64,000 nt of DNA from Nocardia transvalensis NBRC 15921 (GCF_000308875.1 NZ_BAGL01000027.1:186001-250000); one strand, 5' to 3'; counted from the first letter of the stretch, positions 1-8,739 are shown. Notes: generated by a model not told the origin, from the letters alone. Numbers and translations are program-made.

Positions 1-1
1 C

Positions 2-208
2 GTCACCCTGATCCGGAACCTCACCGCCACACCGGAATTCCAGTCCGCCGAACTGCACCCGCCGTCCCGGCAGATGGCGACCATCCTCTACGGCGGCTAC
101 CGCGAACTCATCGCCTCCACGGTCGAGACCGGCGGTGACATCACCGACATAATCGATGTCGCCGTCGAGGCCGCGCTCGCCCTGATCGGTCCCCGCCGCG
201 ACCTCTGA
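2..208 (+). CDS. C-terminal fragment of a probable TetR regulator (cut by window edge)
   Basis: An open frame runs in from the left edge and stops with TGA, giving 68 residues. The peptide is helical and ends ..VAVEAALALIGPRRDL, like the final ligand-domain helix of many TetR-family repressors. The DNA-binding domain lies outside the window, so the family call is inference. It is followed after 34 bp by a second complete TetR gene on the same strand. Confidence 0.55.
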   Translation, partial: VTLIRNLTATPEFQSAELHPPSRQMATILYGGYRELIASTVETGGDITDIIDVAVEAALALIGPRRDL

Positions 209-242
209 ACCACCGCGGGCCCGCGCGGGATACGGTTGATGG

Positions 243-866
243 GTGACGAGCGTGGACAGGCAGTACGGCGGGCGTGCCGTCACCGAGCGCAAGGCCGAGC
301 GCCGGCATCGGTTCATCGTCGCCGCGACGCGCGTCTTCGCCGAGCGCGGCTACGCGAACAGCTCGCTCGCCGACGTCTGCACCGCCGCGGGCCTGTCCAA
401 GCGGCAGTTCTACGAGGAGTTCGAGACCCGGGAAGACGTGCTGGTCGCCGCCTACGACCGCGTCCAGGACGAGGCCGCGGCCGCGGTGACGCGGACGCTG
501 GGCGCCCTCCCGCCCGGCGGCGATCCGCAGGCGGCGCTCACGGCCGTACTGTCCGCCTACCTCAACTCCATCGAATCCGACCCGTACCGCGCCAAACTCG
601 CCTTCATCGAGGTGGTCGGCGTGAGCGACCGCATGGAACGCCACCGCCGGGAACGCCGCCACGTCTGGGCCATGGTCATCGAAATGGCCGTCGCCCCGGT
701 CGGCGGCCAGGGCGCCCACATCCGAGGCGGAACAGCCCTCGCCACCAGCGCCGTCATCGGCGCGGTCAACGGCATGGCCCACGAGTGGCTCCTGATGGAC
801 CCCCGTCCCCCCGTCAGCGACCTGGTCGACGTGCTGGTCCCGGTCACGCTCTCCCTCATCGAGTAA
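243..866 (+). CDS. TetR/AcrR family transcriptional regulator
   Basis: This 207-residue protein has a TetR N-terminal helix-turn-helix at about residues 20-65 (RFIVAATRVFAERGYANSSL, then LADVCTAAGLSKRQFYEEF) and a divergent helical C-terminal domain that would bind an unknown ligand. The GTG start at 243 is taken; GTG at 252 is also possible because neither has a strong ribosome site. It lies close behind another probable TetR gene. The target is not evident: the next genes are convergent small membrane proteins. Confidence 0.85.
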   Translation: MTSVDRQYGGRAVTERKAERRHRFIVAATRVFAERGYANSSLADVCTAAGLSKRQFYEEFETREDVLVAAYDRVQDEAAAAVTRTLGALPPGGDPQAALTAVLSAYLNSIESDPYRAKLAFIEVVGVSDRMERHRRERRHVWAMVIEMAVAPVGGQGAHIRGGTALATSAVIGAVNGMAHEWLLMDPRPPVSDLVDVLVPVTLSLIE

Positions 867-908
867 CGGCGGCCCGCTCCCACACCGCTGACAGCCGCAC
901 ACCCCCGA

Positions 909-1214
909 TCAGTAGGTTCGGCCCGCGTCCGGCTTGATGTGCCGGGCCTCCACCAGCACCCGATAGGCGACCGCCTTGCGGGGGCAGTCCTCGCGGTCGC
1001 ACCCCCGGTGCCGCTGCATTTCCCGGTGCGCGCCCGTGACCGTCAGCGGGTAAGTCGGCGCCTCGTGCGTGTATCTCTCGGTCCACAGGGTCTGCGTGGG
1101 GACTTCTCCGTCGTCACTCTTGTGTTCGTGGTCGGGGCGAAGCAGCAGGTATACCGCGCCTCCGCAGATCATGACCAACATCGCCATCGCCGCCCAGGCC
1201 ACCGTGACGCTCAT
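909..1214 (-). CDS. small single-pass membrane protein, unknown function
   Basis: The 101-residue product begins with one hydrophobic segment (about residues 3-25, VAWAAMAMLVMICGGAVYLLL) followed by a hydrophilic tail with two cysteines in CDREDC, possibly a metal or disulfide site. ATG at 1214 overlaps the TGA of the upstream gene as ATGA, so the two are translationally coupled; an in-frame ATG at 1226 is the alternative. I do not recognise a family. It belongs with the unknown gene 1211-1444 as a two-gene operon divergent from the DUF6879/XRE set. Confidence 0.65.
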   Translation of the reverse strand: MSVTVAWAAMAMLVMICGGAVYLLLRPDHEHKSDDGEVPTQTLWTERYTHEAPTYPLTVTGAHREMQRHRGCDREDCPRKAVAYRVLVEARHIKPDAGRTY

Positions 1215-1444
1215 CGGTTGGTCCATGCCCGCAGGCGCCACAGCGGCAGCGGTGGCACCTGCTCGTCGTCCTCGATCGCGACCGATTCGACTTCCGCACA
1301 GTAGTCAGGGTTCCAATCGCGCAGTGCTCGAAGGAGTCTCACGATGACGTCGGGCCGTGCGGTGTACACGATCGCCGGGTACCTCGCCCCACGGAAATCC
1401 ACCTGTACCTGCCGTTGCGGAAGCCCGCTGTTCGCCTGGTCCAT
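1211..1444 (-). CDS. small hypothetical protein, first gene of a coupled pair
   Basis: A 77-residue acidic protein with no membrane segment or signal. The ATG at 1444 is preceded by a good ribosome site (GGGAGGGG about 4-5 nt upstream), which is why longer upstream frames were not used. Its stop overlaps the start of the following membrane-protein gene by 4 bp. Segments RYPAIVYTARPDVIVRLLRA and WNPDYCAEVESVAI suggest a compact alpha/beta fold, but no family is recognised. It lies divergent from the gene starting at 1676. Confidence 0.6.
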   Translation of the reverse strand: MDQANSGLPQRQVQVDFRGARYPAIVYTARPDVIVRLLRALRDWNPDYCAEVESVAIEDDEQVPPLPLWRLRAWTNR

Positions 1445-1553
1445 CACGTCCCCTCCCGTCGTTGGAAGCGTCCACCGCCCGGGGTGTCGGATAGGTGCGA
1501 CAGCTGAAATCCGGCGGCGGGCCAGTTCGAACGCTAAGAGCCGAGCCGTATGA

Positions 1554-1581
1554 AGCACCAGAAAAGTGCCAGAAAGTGCCA
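1554..1581. promoter_or_regulatory. helically phased direct repeats AGCACCA / AGTGCCA / AGTGCCA
   Basis: Three related heptamers begin at 1554, 1565 and 1575, spaced 11 and 10 bp, about one helical turn. They lie in the 231-bp divergent intergenic region and just upstream of a CATAAT -10-like hexamer at 1600-1605. They could bind the XRE protein encoded at 2504-3334, which would fit autoregulation; this is inference. Confidence 0.4.
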
Positions 1582-1675
1582 ACTGAAGTGGTCGAATCGC
1601 ATAATGTGCAGGTAGTAAGCAGAGGGCTCACGGCACTACTCACACCATTGTCCGCACACATCGAAGGTCGCCATC

Positions 1676-1999
1676 ATGGAAATCAGACTGCTCGGAGGCC
1701 CGACCGGCGAGGGCGGCTCGCCGCGTCTCTACGCGACCGACCGTAAAACCGACCTCGTTCAGGGATGGAAGACAGAGCAACCAGGCCAGGTGGAGATTCC
1801 GCATCGCCTGCTGCGCTGGATGGAACCTGGAACCTGCCTGACCGGGCTCATGGACACGGGCCACGGTACCTTCCTGCTGCGCGGTACGCCGGTGACGGAC
1901 CGGGATGCGCTGGCGGTCATGGCTATTCCAGGTCACGAAACCGCCGTGGAGGTTCCGGTGAGTCAGGAGGTGTTCCCAGATGCACTTGATTTCCGGTAA
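1676..1999 (+). CDS. hypothetical protein, first gene of the DUF6879/XRE set
   Basis: This 107-residue soluble protein starts at ATG 1676 and has no recognised domain. The sequence is polar with Gly/Thr-rich turns (MDTGHGTFLLRGTPVTDRDA). Its last 20 bp overlap the start of the DUF6879 gene, implying coupled translation. The three-gene order small protein, DUF6879, HTH-DUF5753 suggests one functional module. A companion role to the downstream regulator is inference from position. Confidence 0.65.
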   Translation: MEIRLLGGPTGEGGSPRLYATDRKTDLVQGWKTEQPGQVEIPHRLLRWMEPGTCLTGLMDTGHGTFLLRGTPVTDRDALAVMAIPGHETAVEVPVSQEVFPDALDFR

Positions 2000-2507
2000 C
2001 GCCTCCTTCCCCGATCTTTTCGCCACGGTGCAGGCCCGTGCCTTCCACCTGGAAACCCGCGACGACTACCTGTCGGCGAGCGAGAACGAATCGCTGACGC
2101 GGTTCCGCGCCGACGAGTCGACGGATGTCGGCGGCGACTGGTTCGCCAACTGGTCCAACCTGATTCGTGAGACCACGGCACGGGGTATCGCAGTGCAGCG
2201 GGTCCGCATCGTGACCGAGCCGCACACTCTCTACACGCGGTACCTGCTGGCGCTGGCCAAGTACAACACCGCCGCGGGCGAAGACATCCGCTACCTGCCC
2301 CGGCGCAACGCAGATCCGGCCGACTCGCGGTCGGAAGACTTCTGGGTTCTCGATGACGATCGCGTGGCATTCAGCGTATTCGACGAGAACGAATACTGGA
2401 TCGGAGCGGCACTGACCGACGACCCGACGATCGTTGCGTACGCCTGCTCGATCCGCGATCGGGTGTGGACAGTGGCGACGCGGTACGAGGAGTACGTGAG
2501 GACGTGA
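1980..2507 (+). CDS. DUF6879 family protein
   Basis: The 175-residue protein has the features I associate with DUF6879, a family common beside XRE-DUF5753 regulators in Streptomyces and Nocardia: an N-terminal FHLETRDDY segment, a central RVRIVTEPHTLYTRYLL, an RYLPR, and WVLDDDRVAFSVFDENEYWIG with a C-terminal regulatory-like helix. It is cytosolic by sequence. It overlaps both neighbours (20 bp upstream, 4 bp downstream), so the three products are probably made together. In known pairs the small partner may control the HTH protein; the biochemical role is not established. Confidence 0.75.
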   Translation: MHLISGNASFPDLFATVQARAFHLETRDDYLSASENESLTRFRADESTDVGGDWFANWSNLIRETTARGIAVQRVRIVTEPHTLYTRYLLALAKYNTAAGEDIRYLPRRNADPADSRSEDFWVLDDDRVAFSVFDENEYWIGAALTDDPTIVAYACSIRDRVWTVATRYEEYVRT

Positions 2508-3334
2508 CATCGGTCGACCGAGCCCGGCGAGCCCTCGGTGCCCGTCTGCGTGAACTACGCAGGGACGCAGGGCTCAACGGCCGGCAGTTCTCCACCGAGG
2601 CGGGCTGGCACTGGTCCAAGACCAGTCGAATCGAACGAGGTGAACGCCAGCCCTCCGAGGGAGATCTGGCCGTATGGTGCAGCCTCTGTAATGCCCAACT
2701 GGCGCTACCGGACCTGGTGGCCTCTCTGCGGAATGTGCGGGCGCAGTGGGCCGAATGGAAGCGGGTGGCCGCCGCCGGTCACGCCCGTCGTCAACGCCGC
2801 GGCGTGGAACTCGATTCGCGTGCCACCGCGGTGCGCGTCTACTCACCGGTGATCATATCGGGGCTGTTGCAGACCGAGGACTACGCTCGCGCTGTCCTGT
2901 CGACCTGTATCGAGTTTCTCGGCACCTACGACGATCTCGAGGACGCGGTCTCTGCGCGACTTGCCCGCCAGAAGGCGCTCCAAGACGGTCGGACTCACTT
3001 TCACATGCTCATCCACGAGCCGACGTTGTCCATGCGTGTCGGTGACGATCAGATCCGAGTCGGCCAGCTGCGGCACCTGCTCGACATCAGTTTCGGAAAC
3101 CCCCGCCTCATTCTGGGGATCGTGCCCACCGACTACGAGTTTGTCTACACAACAACGAGTTTCGTCATTTACGACACACGGATGGCATTGGTCGAAACGC
3201 TAAGTGCGGAGCTGACCGTGAGCACGCCGTCCGAGCTTGCCTACTACGAGAAGGCGTGGGATCGACTCCGGCGGCAAGCGGTCTACGGCGACGGCGCACG
3301 TCACCTGATCACGCGTGCCCTCGACAGGAGTTGA
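2504..3334 (+). CDS. XRE helix-turn-helix regulator with DUF5753 (Scr1-type)
   Basis: This 276-residue protein has an N-terminal XRE helix-turn-helix (about residues 6-60: LGARLRELRRDAGLNGRQF .. WHWSKTSRIERGERQPS) and a C-terminal DUF5753 region (VYSPVIISGLLQTEDYARAVL .. RLARQKAL .. EPTLSMRVG). This is the architecture of Scr1-family, antitoxin-like regulators of actinomycetes. GTG at 2504 is chosen over the longer frame at 2465 because it overlaps the upstream TGA as GTGA and has GAGG just upstream. It is probably a transcriptional regulator of this locus. Confidence 0.85.
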   Translation: MTSVDRARRALGARLRELRRDAGLNGRQFSTEAGWHWSKTSRIERGERQPSEGDLAVWCSLCNAQLALPDLVASLRNVRAQWAEWKRVAAAGHARRQRRGVELDSRATAVRVYSPVIISGLLQTEDYARAVLSTCIEFLGTYDDLEDAVSARLARQKALQDGRTHFHMLIHEPTLSMRVGDDQIRVGQLRHLLDISFGNPRLILGIVPTDYEFVYTTTSFVIYDTRMALVETLSAELTVSTPSELAYYEKAWDRLRRQAVYGDGARHLITRALDRS

Positions 3335-3423
3335 CCATGTGAATTCACGGTGGCTGTGCACTGTGTGGGCCTGCTCGACAACAGTGAAACCGGATGTTCT
3401 CGATAGGAGGTCCGGCCGCTCTA

Positions 3424-3453
3424 TTGCGATCTGGGTCACTGCTGTGCCATAGT
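3424..3453 (+). promoter_or_regulatory. candidate promoter of the secreted lipase gene
   Basis: TTGCGA (3424-3429) and CATAGT (3448-3453) are separated by 18 bp and lie about 45 bp before the lipase start. A perfect GTGAATTCAC palindrome stands further upstream at 3339-3348. Prediction by eye only. Confidence 0.35.
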
Positions 3454-3498
3454 CCGATCCAATGTGGGACGGAGCAGTCTCACAAGGAAGGGGTCGAG

Positions 3499-4902
3499 TT
3501 GTCGACACTCAGCAGGGGTCGGGGGCGCCGGGGCGCGCTCGGGGCGGCCGTGGTCGCGGTGTTCGCGCTGATATTCACGTCGGGGGCAGCGGCATTCGCC
3601 GAGCCGGCTCCCGAACCCGTTCCGGTGCAGGCCGGTGCGCCGATTCCGCTGCCGCCGGAGTTCGACCGGGGGTTTTACTACCCGCCGGCCGCGGCCTTCG
3701 CGGACAAGGCCCCGGGGGAGATCATCGCCGCCCGGCAGATCTCGGTGGCGAACTTCGGCCTGATCCCGGTCAATGTCGACGCGTGGCTGCTGTCCTACCG
3801 GTCGACCGATACCCGCGGCGAGCCGATCCCGGCGGTGGCCACCGTGCTGAAGCCGCGCGGCAAGGCCCCCGACAAGCTGCTGTCGATGCAGATCGCCGAG
3901 GACTCGCTGGCCGGATACTGCTCGCCGTCGTACGCGATGCAGCAGTGGTCGGTCGCCCCGATCGCCGGGCAGATCGTCGCCCCCGCGGAGTTCGTCATCG
4001 CCCAGGGCGCGCTCCAACAGGGCTGGGGCGTGGTGATTCCCGACCACCAGGGCCCGAACAACGCCTACGCGGCGGGTCCGCTCGCCGGGCGGATCACCCT
4101 CGACGGCATCCGCGCGGCCCGCGATTTCGATCCGATGCGCATCACCCCCGACGCCCGGATCGGCCTGTACGGCTACTCCGGCGGGGCCATCGCGACCGGC
4201 CACGCGGCGGAGCTGCGGCAGAGCTACGCACCGGAACTGACTATCGTCGGCGCGGCCGAGGGCGGGGTGCCCGCCGATCTGGGCACGGTGCTGAACGTCG
4301 CCAACGGCCAAGCCACCGCGGGCCTGGTTCTCGGCGCGGTCATGGGTATCTCGCGGGAGTACCCGGATTTCGCGAAGTTCCTCAACGAGCGGATGGACCT
4401 CACCGGCCGGGTCGTCTCGACCGTCCAGAGCGGGCTGTGCGTGCAGTACCTGTCGTCGTTCCCGTTCCTGAATCTGAAGGGAATGCTCCAGACCCAGGGC
4501 GATCCGATGCGCGATCCGGCGGTCGCCGACGTGCTCGACAAGACGCGCATGGGCAAGGCGGTGCCCGATCTGCCGATGTACATCTGGCAGGGCAATCCCG
4601 ACGAGGTCATCCCGGTCGGCCAGGTCGACGACCTGGTGAACACCTACTGCCAGGACCCGGCCGCCGATGTCCGGTACACCCGCGAGCATTTCGCCGAACA
4701 CGTCGCCACGGAGGTCTCGGGTGTGGCCCCGGCGCTGCTGTGGATGAAGGACAGGCTCGACGGCGTTCCCGCGCAACGAGGCTGCTCGACCGCCGACGCG
4801 GGCTGGCTCGCCTTGGACCCCAACGGTTTCCAGCTGCTGGCACAGACCTTCGGCGAGACCTTCGCGTCGTTCTTCGGCAAGCCGATCGGCGTCGGTAAGT
4901 AA
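3499..4902 (+). CDS. secreted lipase, LIP (secretory lipase) family
   Basis: The 467-residue protein carries a signal peptide (basic start, hydrophobic GALGAAVVAVFALIF, Ala-rich cleavage region ending AFAEP). It then has an alpha/beta-hydrolase domain with the nucleophile elbow GYSGG (Ser about 227), matching the secretory lipase/triacylglycerol hydrolase family of Nocardia. The segment VIPDHQGPNNAYAAGP fits the loop before the elbow. TTG at 3499 is preferred because AAGGAAGGGG sits 5 nt upstream and the signal peptide then begins properly. It probably hydrolyses extracellular esters or triacylglycerols and seems monocistronic. Confidence 0.88.
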   Translation: MSTLSRGRGRRGALGAAVVAVFALIFTSGAAAFAEPAPEPVPVQAGAPIPLPPEFDRGFYYPPAAAFADKAPGEIIAARQISVANFGLIPVNVDAWLLSYRSTDTRGEPIPAVATVLKPRGKAPDKLLSMQIAEDSLAGYCSPSYAMQQWSVAPIAGQIVAPAEFVIAQGALQQGWGVVIPDHQGPNNAYAAGPLAGRITLDGIRAARDFDPMRITPDARIGLYGYSGGAIATGHAAELRQSYAPELTIVGAAEGGVPADLGTVLNVANGQATAGLVLGAVMGISREYPDFAKFLNERMDLTGRVVSTVQSGLCVQYLSSFPFLNLKGMLQTQGDPMRDPAVADVLDKTRMGKAVPDLPMYIWQGNPDEVIPVGQVDDLVNTYCQDPAADVRYTREHFAEHVATEVSGVAPALLWMKDRLDGVPAQRGCSTADAGWLALDPNGFQLLAQTFGETFASFFGKPIGVGK

Positions 4903-4959
4903 CGCGTTTCGAGGTTGCGCTGCGGTTTACGGGTGTTTACCCCACACTGATCACTTATC

Positions 4960-4983
4960 GAACGCCGTGTGAGGGCGGCGTTC
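4960..4983 (+). other. hairpin in the permease leader
   Basis: GAACGCCG (4960-4967) and CGGCGTTC (4976-4983) form a perfect 8-bp stem with an 8-nt loop, ending a few bases before the permease ribosome site. It may terminate lipase transcription or be part of the permease leader. No U-tract follows, so which is unclear. Confidence 0.4.
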
Positions 4984-4999
4984 TCAGGTGGGAGTAGTC

Positions 5000-6517
5000 A
5001 TGACCGAGACCCGATCACCGTCCGACGACGAACGCCGTCTCGCCGAACTCGGCTACAAACAGGAGCTGGCCCGCTCCTGGTCCGGATTCTCCAATTTCGC
5101 CATCAGTTTCACCATCGTCTCGATCCTCACCGGCGGGCTGGCCAGCTACGGCATCGGGCTGTCCAACGGCGGGCCGATCACCATGGCGTGGGGCTGGCCG
5201 CTGGTGTCGGTGATGGTGCTGTTCGTGGGGCTGGCGATGGCCGAGCTGGCCTCGGCCTATCCGACCTCCGGCGGCCTGTACTGGTGGGCGGCGGAGCTGG
5301 GCGGGCCGATCTGGGGCTGGTTCACCGGCTGGTTCAACCTGATCGGGCAGATCGCGGTGACGGCGTCGATCGATTACGGCGCCGCCATCTTCACCACCGC
5401 CGTGCTCAATGTCATCGGTCTGGACATCGGCACCGATCGCACCGCGATATTCCTGGTGTTCGCCGTGATCCTGGTGCTGCACGCGGTGCTGAACGTGATC
5501 GGCCCGCACCTGTCCGCGGTGATCAACAACGTGTCGGCGTGGTGGCACGTGGGCGGTGTGGCGATCTTCGTGCTGGTGCTGGGAATCGGTGCGCGGCACC
5601 ATCAGAGCGTCGGGTTCGTCTTCACCGAGACCGTCGACAACAGCGCCATCGGGTTCGGCGGCGTCGCGTTCAGCTTCCTGCTCGGACTGCTGCACGCGCA
5701 GTACACCTTCACCGGGTACGACGCCTCGGCGCACATGTCCGAGGAGACCCACGACGCCTCCCGGATGGCGGCCAAGGGCATCATCAACACCATCGTCGTC
5801 TCGGCGATCGCCGGCTATCTGCTGATTCTGGCGGTGACCTTCGCGATTCCCGATCTGAACGCCGCGCTGGATCCGGAGCAGAACAGCGGCTATCCGGTGA
5901 TCTACATCCTGGAGAATTCGCTGAATTCGTTCTGGTCGGGCCTGCTGCTGGTCATCGCCGCGGCCGCGCAGCTGTTCTGCGGCTACGCCTCGGTCACCTC
6001 GGCCTCCCGGATGCTGTTCGCCTTCGCCCGCGACGGCGCGGTGCCGGGATCGGCGCTGTGGTCGACTCTGTCGGCGCGCCGGGTGCCGGTCAACGCGGTG
6101 CTGTTCATCTCGGTATTCGCCTTCGTCCTGCTGATCCCGTCCATGCTGGTGCCCGCGGCGAACGCGCCGACCGCGTACGCCGCGGCCACCTCGGTGGCGA
6201 CCATCGGCCTGTATATCGCCTACGGCATCCCGGTGCTGCTGCGGCAGCGGCACGGCAGCCGGTTCCGGACGGGCCCATGGACGCTCGGCGCCTGGTACCG
6301 CCCGATCGGCCTCGTCGCCCTGATCTGGATCGTCGTGATCAGCCTGCTGTTCATCCTCCCGATGGACGACCGGGGGTATCCATGGAACGACGAATTCACC
6401 TGGACCGCAGTGAATTATGCGCCTCTGACCCTAGTCGGCGTCGTAGGCGCGATCGCGATTTGGTGGTTCGCCTCGGCTCGGCGGTGGTTCACGGGACCCA
6501 AGCGCACGGTCGACTGA
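5000..6517 (+). CDS. APC-family amino acid/polyamine permease
   Basis: The 505-residue integral membrane protein has about 12 hydrophobic segments and the APC-superfamily signature near the N-terminus (LGYKQELARSWSGFSNFAISFTIVSILTGG), like GABA, choline and putrescine permeases (PuuP/BAT1 type). The ATG at 5000 is preceded by GGTGGGAG. It is convergent with an operon for gamma-glutamylated amine breakdown, so an amine or amino-acid substrate such as putrescine, ethanolamine or GABA is inferred. The exact substrate cannot be read from sequence. Confidence 0.88.
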   Translation: MTETRSPSDDERRLAELGYKQELARSWSGFSNFAISFTIVSILTGGLASYGIGLSNGGPITMAWGWPLVSVMVLFVGLAMAELASAYPTSGGLYWWAAELGGPIWGWFTGWFNLIGQIAVTASIDYGAAIFTTAVLNVIGLDIGTDRTAIFLVFAVILVLHAVLNVIGPHLSAVINNVSAWWHVGGVAIFVLVLGIGARHHQSVGFVFTETVDNSAIGFGGVAFSFLLGLLHAQYTFTGYDASAHMSEETHDASRMAAKGIINTIVVSAIAGYLLILAVTFAIPDLNAALDPEQNSGYPVIYILENSLNSFWSGLLLVIAAAAQLFCGYASVTSASRMLFAFARDGAVPGSALWSTLSARRVPVNAVLFISVFAFVLLIPSMLVPAANAPTAYAAATSVATIGLYIAYGIPVLLRQRHGSRFRTGPWTLGAWYRPIGLVALIWIVVISLLFILPMDDRGYPWNDEFTWTAVNYAPLTLVGVVGAIAIWWFASARRWFTGPKRTVD

Positions 6518-6540
6518 TTCCGGCCGAAAGCGTGCCGGAA
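6518..6540. terminator. hairpin between convergent permease and SDR genes
   Basis: TTCCGGC (6518-6524) pairs with GCCGGAA (6534-6540) across a 9-nt loop, immediately after the permease stop and before the SDR stop. It is placed to act in both directions. There is no U-tract, as is common in high-GC actinobacteria. Confidence 0.5.
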
Positions 6541-6567
6541 AAATGAGGTGGGCGAGGCGCGACTGCC

Positions 6568-7332
6568 CTACAGGGGAGTGACGTACGCCCCCGAAATTCC
6601 CCCGTCCACCAGGAACTGTGAGGCGGTGATGAACGAGGAGTCGTCGCTGGCGAGGAAGGCTACGGCGGCGGCGATCTCGTCGGCCTCGGCGAAGCGGCCG
6701 AGAGGGATGTGGACCAGGCGGCGGGCGGCGCGCTCGGGATCCTTGGCGAACAGTTCCTGGAGCAGGGGAGTGTTCACCGGTCCCGGGCAGAGGGCGTTGA
6801 CGCGTATCCCCTGGCGGGCGAACTGCACGCCCAGTTCCCGGCTCATCGCCAGGACGCCGCCCTTGGAAGCGGTGTAGGAGATCTGGGAGGTGGCCGCGCC
6901 CATCACCGCGACGAACGAGGCCGTATTGATGACCGAGCCCTTGCCGCGCTCGACCATATGCCCGATGGCGTACTTGCTGCACAGGTACACCGAGGTCAGG
7001 TTCACCTCCTGCACGCGCCGCCACGCGTCGATCCCGGTGGTGAGGATCGAATCGTCGTCGGGCGGTGAGATTCCCGCGTTGTTGAAGGCGATATCCAGCC
7101 CGCCGAACGTGTCGACCGCCGTCTGGAACAGCCCCTCCACCTGCGCCTCGTCGGTCACATCGGCCTGCACGTACAGACCCCCGACCTCGGCCGCCGCGGC
7201 CTCCCCGGAGGCGGTATCGATATCCGCCACAACGACTTTCGCGCCCTCCTGCGCGAACCGCCGCACGGTGGCCAGCCCGATGCCGCTCCCGCCGCCGGTG
7301 ACGACCGCTACCCGATCCTGTAAGCGCTGCAA
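6568..7332 (-). CDS. SDR-family oxidoreductase, last gene of the Puu-like operon
   Basis: This 254-residue classical short-chain dehydrogenase has the cofactor motif GGGSGIG (about residues 13-19), FNNAGIS, and the catalytic YTASKGG (Tyr/Lys), with the C-terminal FLVDGGISGAYVTPL typical of 3-oxoacyl reductase/3-hydroxyacyl dehydrogenase-like SDRs. TTG at 7332 is chosen over longer in-frame starts because AAGGAGAT lies 4 nt upstream and the Rossmann strand follows directly. It lies 31 bp after the aldehyde dehydrogenase and is probably co-transcribed. Its substrate in the pathway is unknown. Confidence 0.85.
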   Translation of the reverse strand: MQRLQDRVAVVTGGGSGIGLATVRRFAQEGAKVVVADIDTASGEAAAAEVGGLYVQADVTDEAQVEGLFQTAVDTFGGLDIAFNNAGISPPDDDSILTTGIDAWRRVQEVNLTSVYLCSKYAIGHMVERGKGSVINTASFVAVMGAATSQISYTASKGGVLAMSRELGVQFARQGIRVNALCPGPVNTPLLQELFAKDPERAARRLVHIPLGRFAEADEIAAAVAFLASDDSSFITASQFLVDGGISGAYVTPL

Positions 7333-7363
7333 CGTATCTCCTTCGATGCTCGGAAAAGGGAAG

Positions 7364-8722
7364 TTAGGTGGCGATGAAGACGTTCTTGACTTCGGTGAAG
7401 GCGCGGGCCGCATCGGGGCCCAGTTCCCGCCCGAGCCCCGACTGTTTGTATCCGCCGAACGGGGTCCAGTACCGCACCGAGGAGTGCGAGTTCACCGACA
7501 GGTTTCCCGCCTCGACGCCCTGCGAGACGCGCAGGGCCCGGCCCACATCGGAGGTCCAGATGGATCCGGACAGGCCGTAGTCGGTGTCGTTGGCGATGCG
7601 AAGGGCGTCGGCCTCGTCGTCGAACGGCTGTACCGTCACGACCGGCCCGAACACCTCCTCGGTCAGCACGCGGTCCCCGGCCCCCGCCGGCAGCACGACC
7701 GTCGGCGGGAACCAGAAGCCCGGACCCTCCGGCCGGGACCCGGTGAAGGCCACCGTGGTCGACGAGTCCAGGAATCCGGCGACCCGCTCGCGATGCGCCG
7801 CCGAGATCAGCGGGCCCATCTCGGTCTCCGCCTCGGCCGGATCGCCGACCCGCACACCCTGCACAGCCGGTTCCAGCAGTTCGAGGAAACGGTCGAAGAT
7901 ACCGCGCTGCACCAGAATTCGGGACCGCGCGCAGCAGTCCTGCCCGGCGTTGTCGAAGACGCCGTAGGGCGCGGTGGCGGCGGCCCGCTCCACATCGGCG
8001 TCGGCGAAGACGATATTGGCGCTCTTACCGCCCAGCTCGAGCGTCACCCGCTTCACCTGCTCGGCGCACCCGGCCATGATCCGCTTGCCCACCTCGGTGG
8101 AACCGGTGAACACCACCTTCCGCACGGCGGGATGGGTGACGAACCGCGCGCCGACCACCGAGCCCTTGCCGGGGAGCACCTGAAAGACGTTCTCGGGCAA
8201 CCCCGCTCGCTGTGCCAGCTCGCCGAGCCGGATCGCGGTCAGCGGGGTGAGTTCCGCGGGCTTGAGCACCACGGTGTTTCCGGCGGCGAGCGCCGGCCCG
8301 AAGCCCCAGGCTGCGATCGGCATGGGAAAGTTCCACGGCACGATGATCCCGACGACGCCGAGCGGCTCGTGGAACGTGACATTCACCCCGCCCGCGACGG
8401 GAATCTGGTTGCCCAGCAACCGTTCCGGCAGTCCCGCGCTGTAGTGCAGGACGTCGCGGACGTTACCGGCCTCCCAGCGGGCGTTGCCGATCGTGTGCCC
8501 GGAGTTGCTCACCTCCAGCCGCGCCAGATTCTCGAGGTCGGCGTCGACCTCCTCCGCGAACCGGCGCAGCAGCCGCGCCCGATCGCCCGGCGCGACGGCG
8601 CGCCAGGCGGGCAGCGCCCGCGCCGCCCGCTCGATGGCGGCATCCGTGGCTGCCTCGTCGGCCAGTTCGACCGTGGCCACGACCGCCTCGGTCGCGGGGT
8701 TGACGACCTGCGTCGATGTCAC
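7364..8722 (-). CDS. NAD(P)-dependent aldehyde dehydrogenase (PuuC-like)
   Basis: The 452-residue protein shows ALDH-superfamily features: PWNFPM, the glutamate motif LELGGKSAN, the catalytic cysteine region NAGQDCCARSR, and FGPVVTVQPF with a C-terminal GGYKQSG. It starts at GTG 8722 with AGGGAG upstream, so it lacks the short N-terminal extension of about 30 residues found in many ALDHs (which are near 480). By position it would oxidise gamma-glutamyl-aminobutyraldehyde or a related amino aldehyde. It is 17 bp from the upstream hydrolase gene. Confidence 0.88.
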   Translation of the reverse strand: MTSTQVVNPATEAVVATVELADEAATDAAIERAARALPAWRAVAPGDRARLLRRFAEEVDADLENLARLEVSNSGHTIGNARWEAGNVRDVLHYSAGLPERLLGNQIPVAGGVNVTFHEPLGVVGIIVPWNFPMPIAAWGFGPALAAGNTVVLKPAELTPLTAIRLGELAQRAGLPENVFQVLPGKGSVVGARFVTHPAVRKVVFTGSTEVGKRIMAGCAEQVKRVTLELGGKSANIVFADADVERAAATAPYGVFDNAGQDCCARSRILVQRGIFDRFLELLEPAVQGVRVGDPAEAETEMGPLISAAHRERVAGFLDSSTTVAFTGSRPEGPGFWFPPTVVLPAGAGDRVLTEEVFGPVVTVQPFDDEADALRIANDTDYGLSGSIWTSDVGRALRVSQGVEAGNLSVNSHSSVRYWTPFGGYKQSGLGRELGPDAARAFTEVKNVFIAT

Positions 8723-8739
8723 CGGATACGCTCCCTTCC

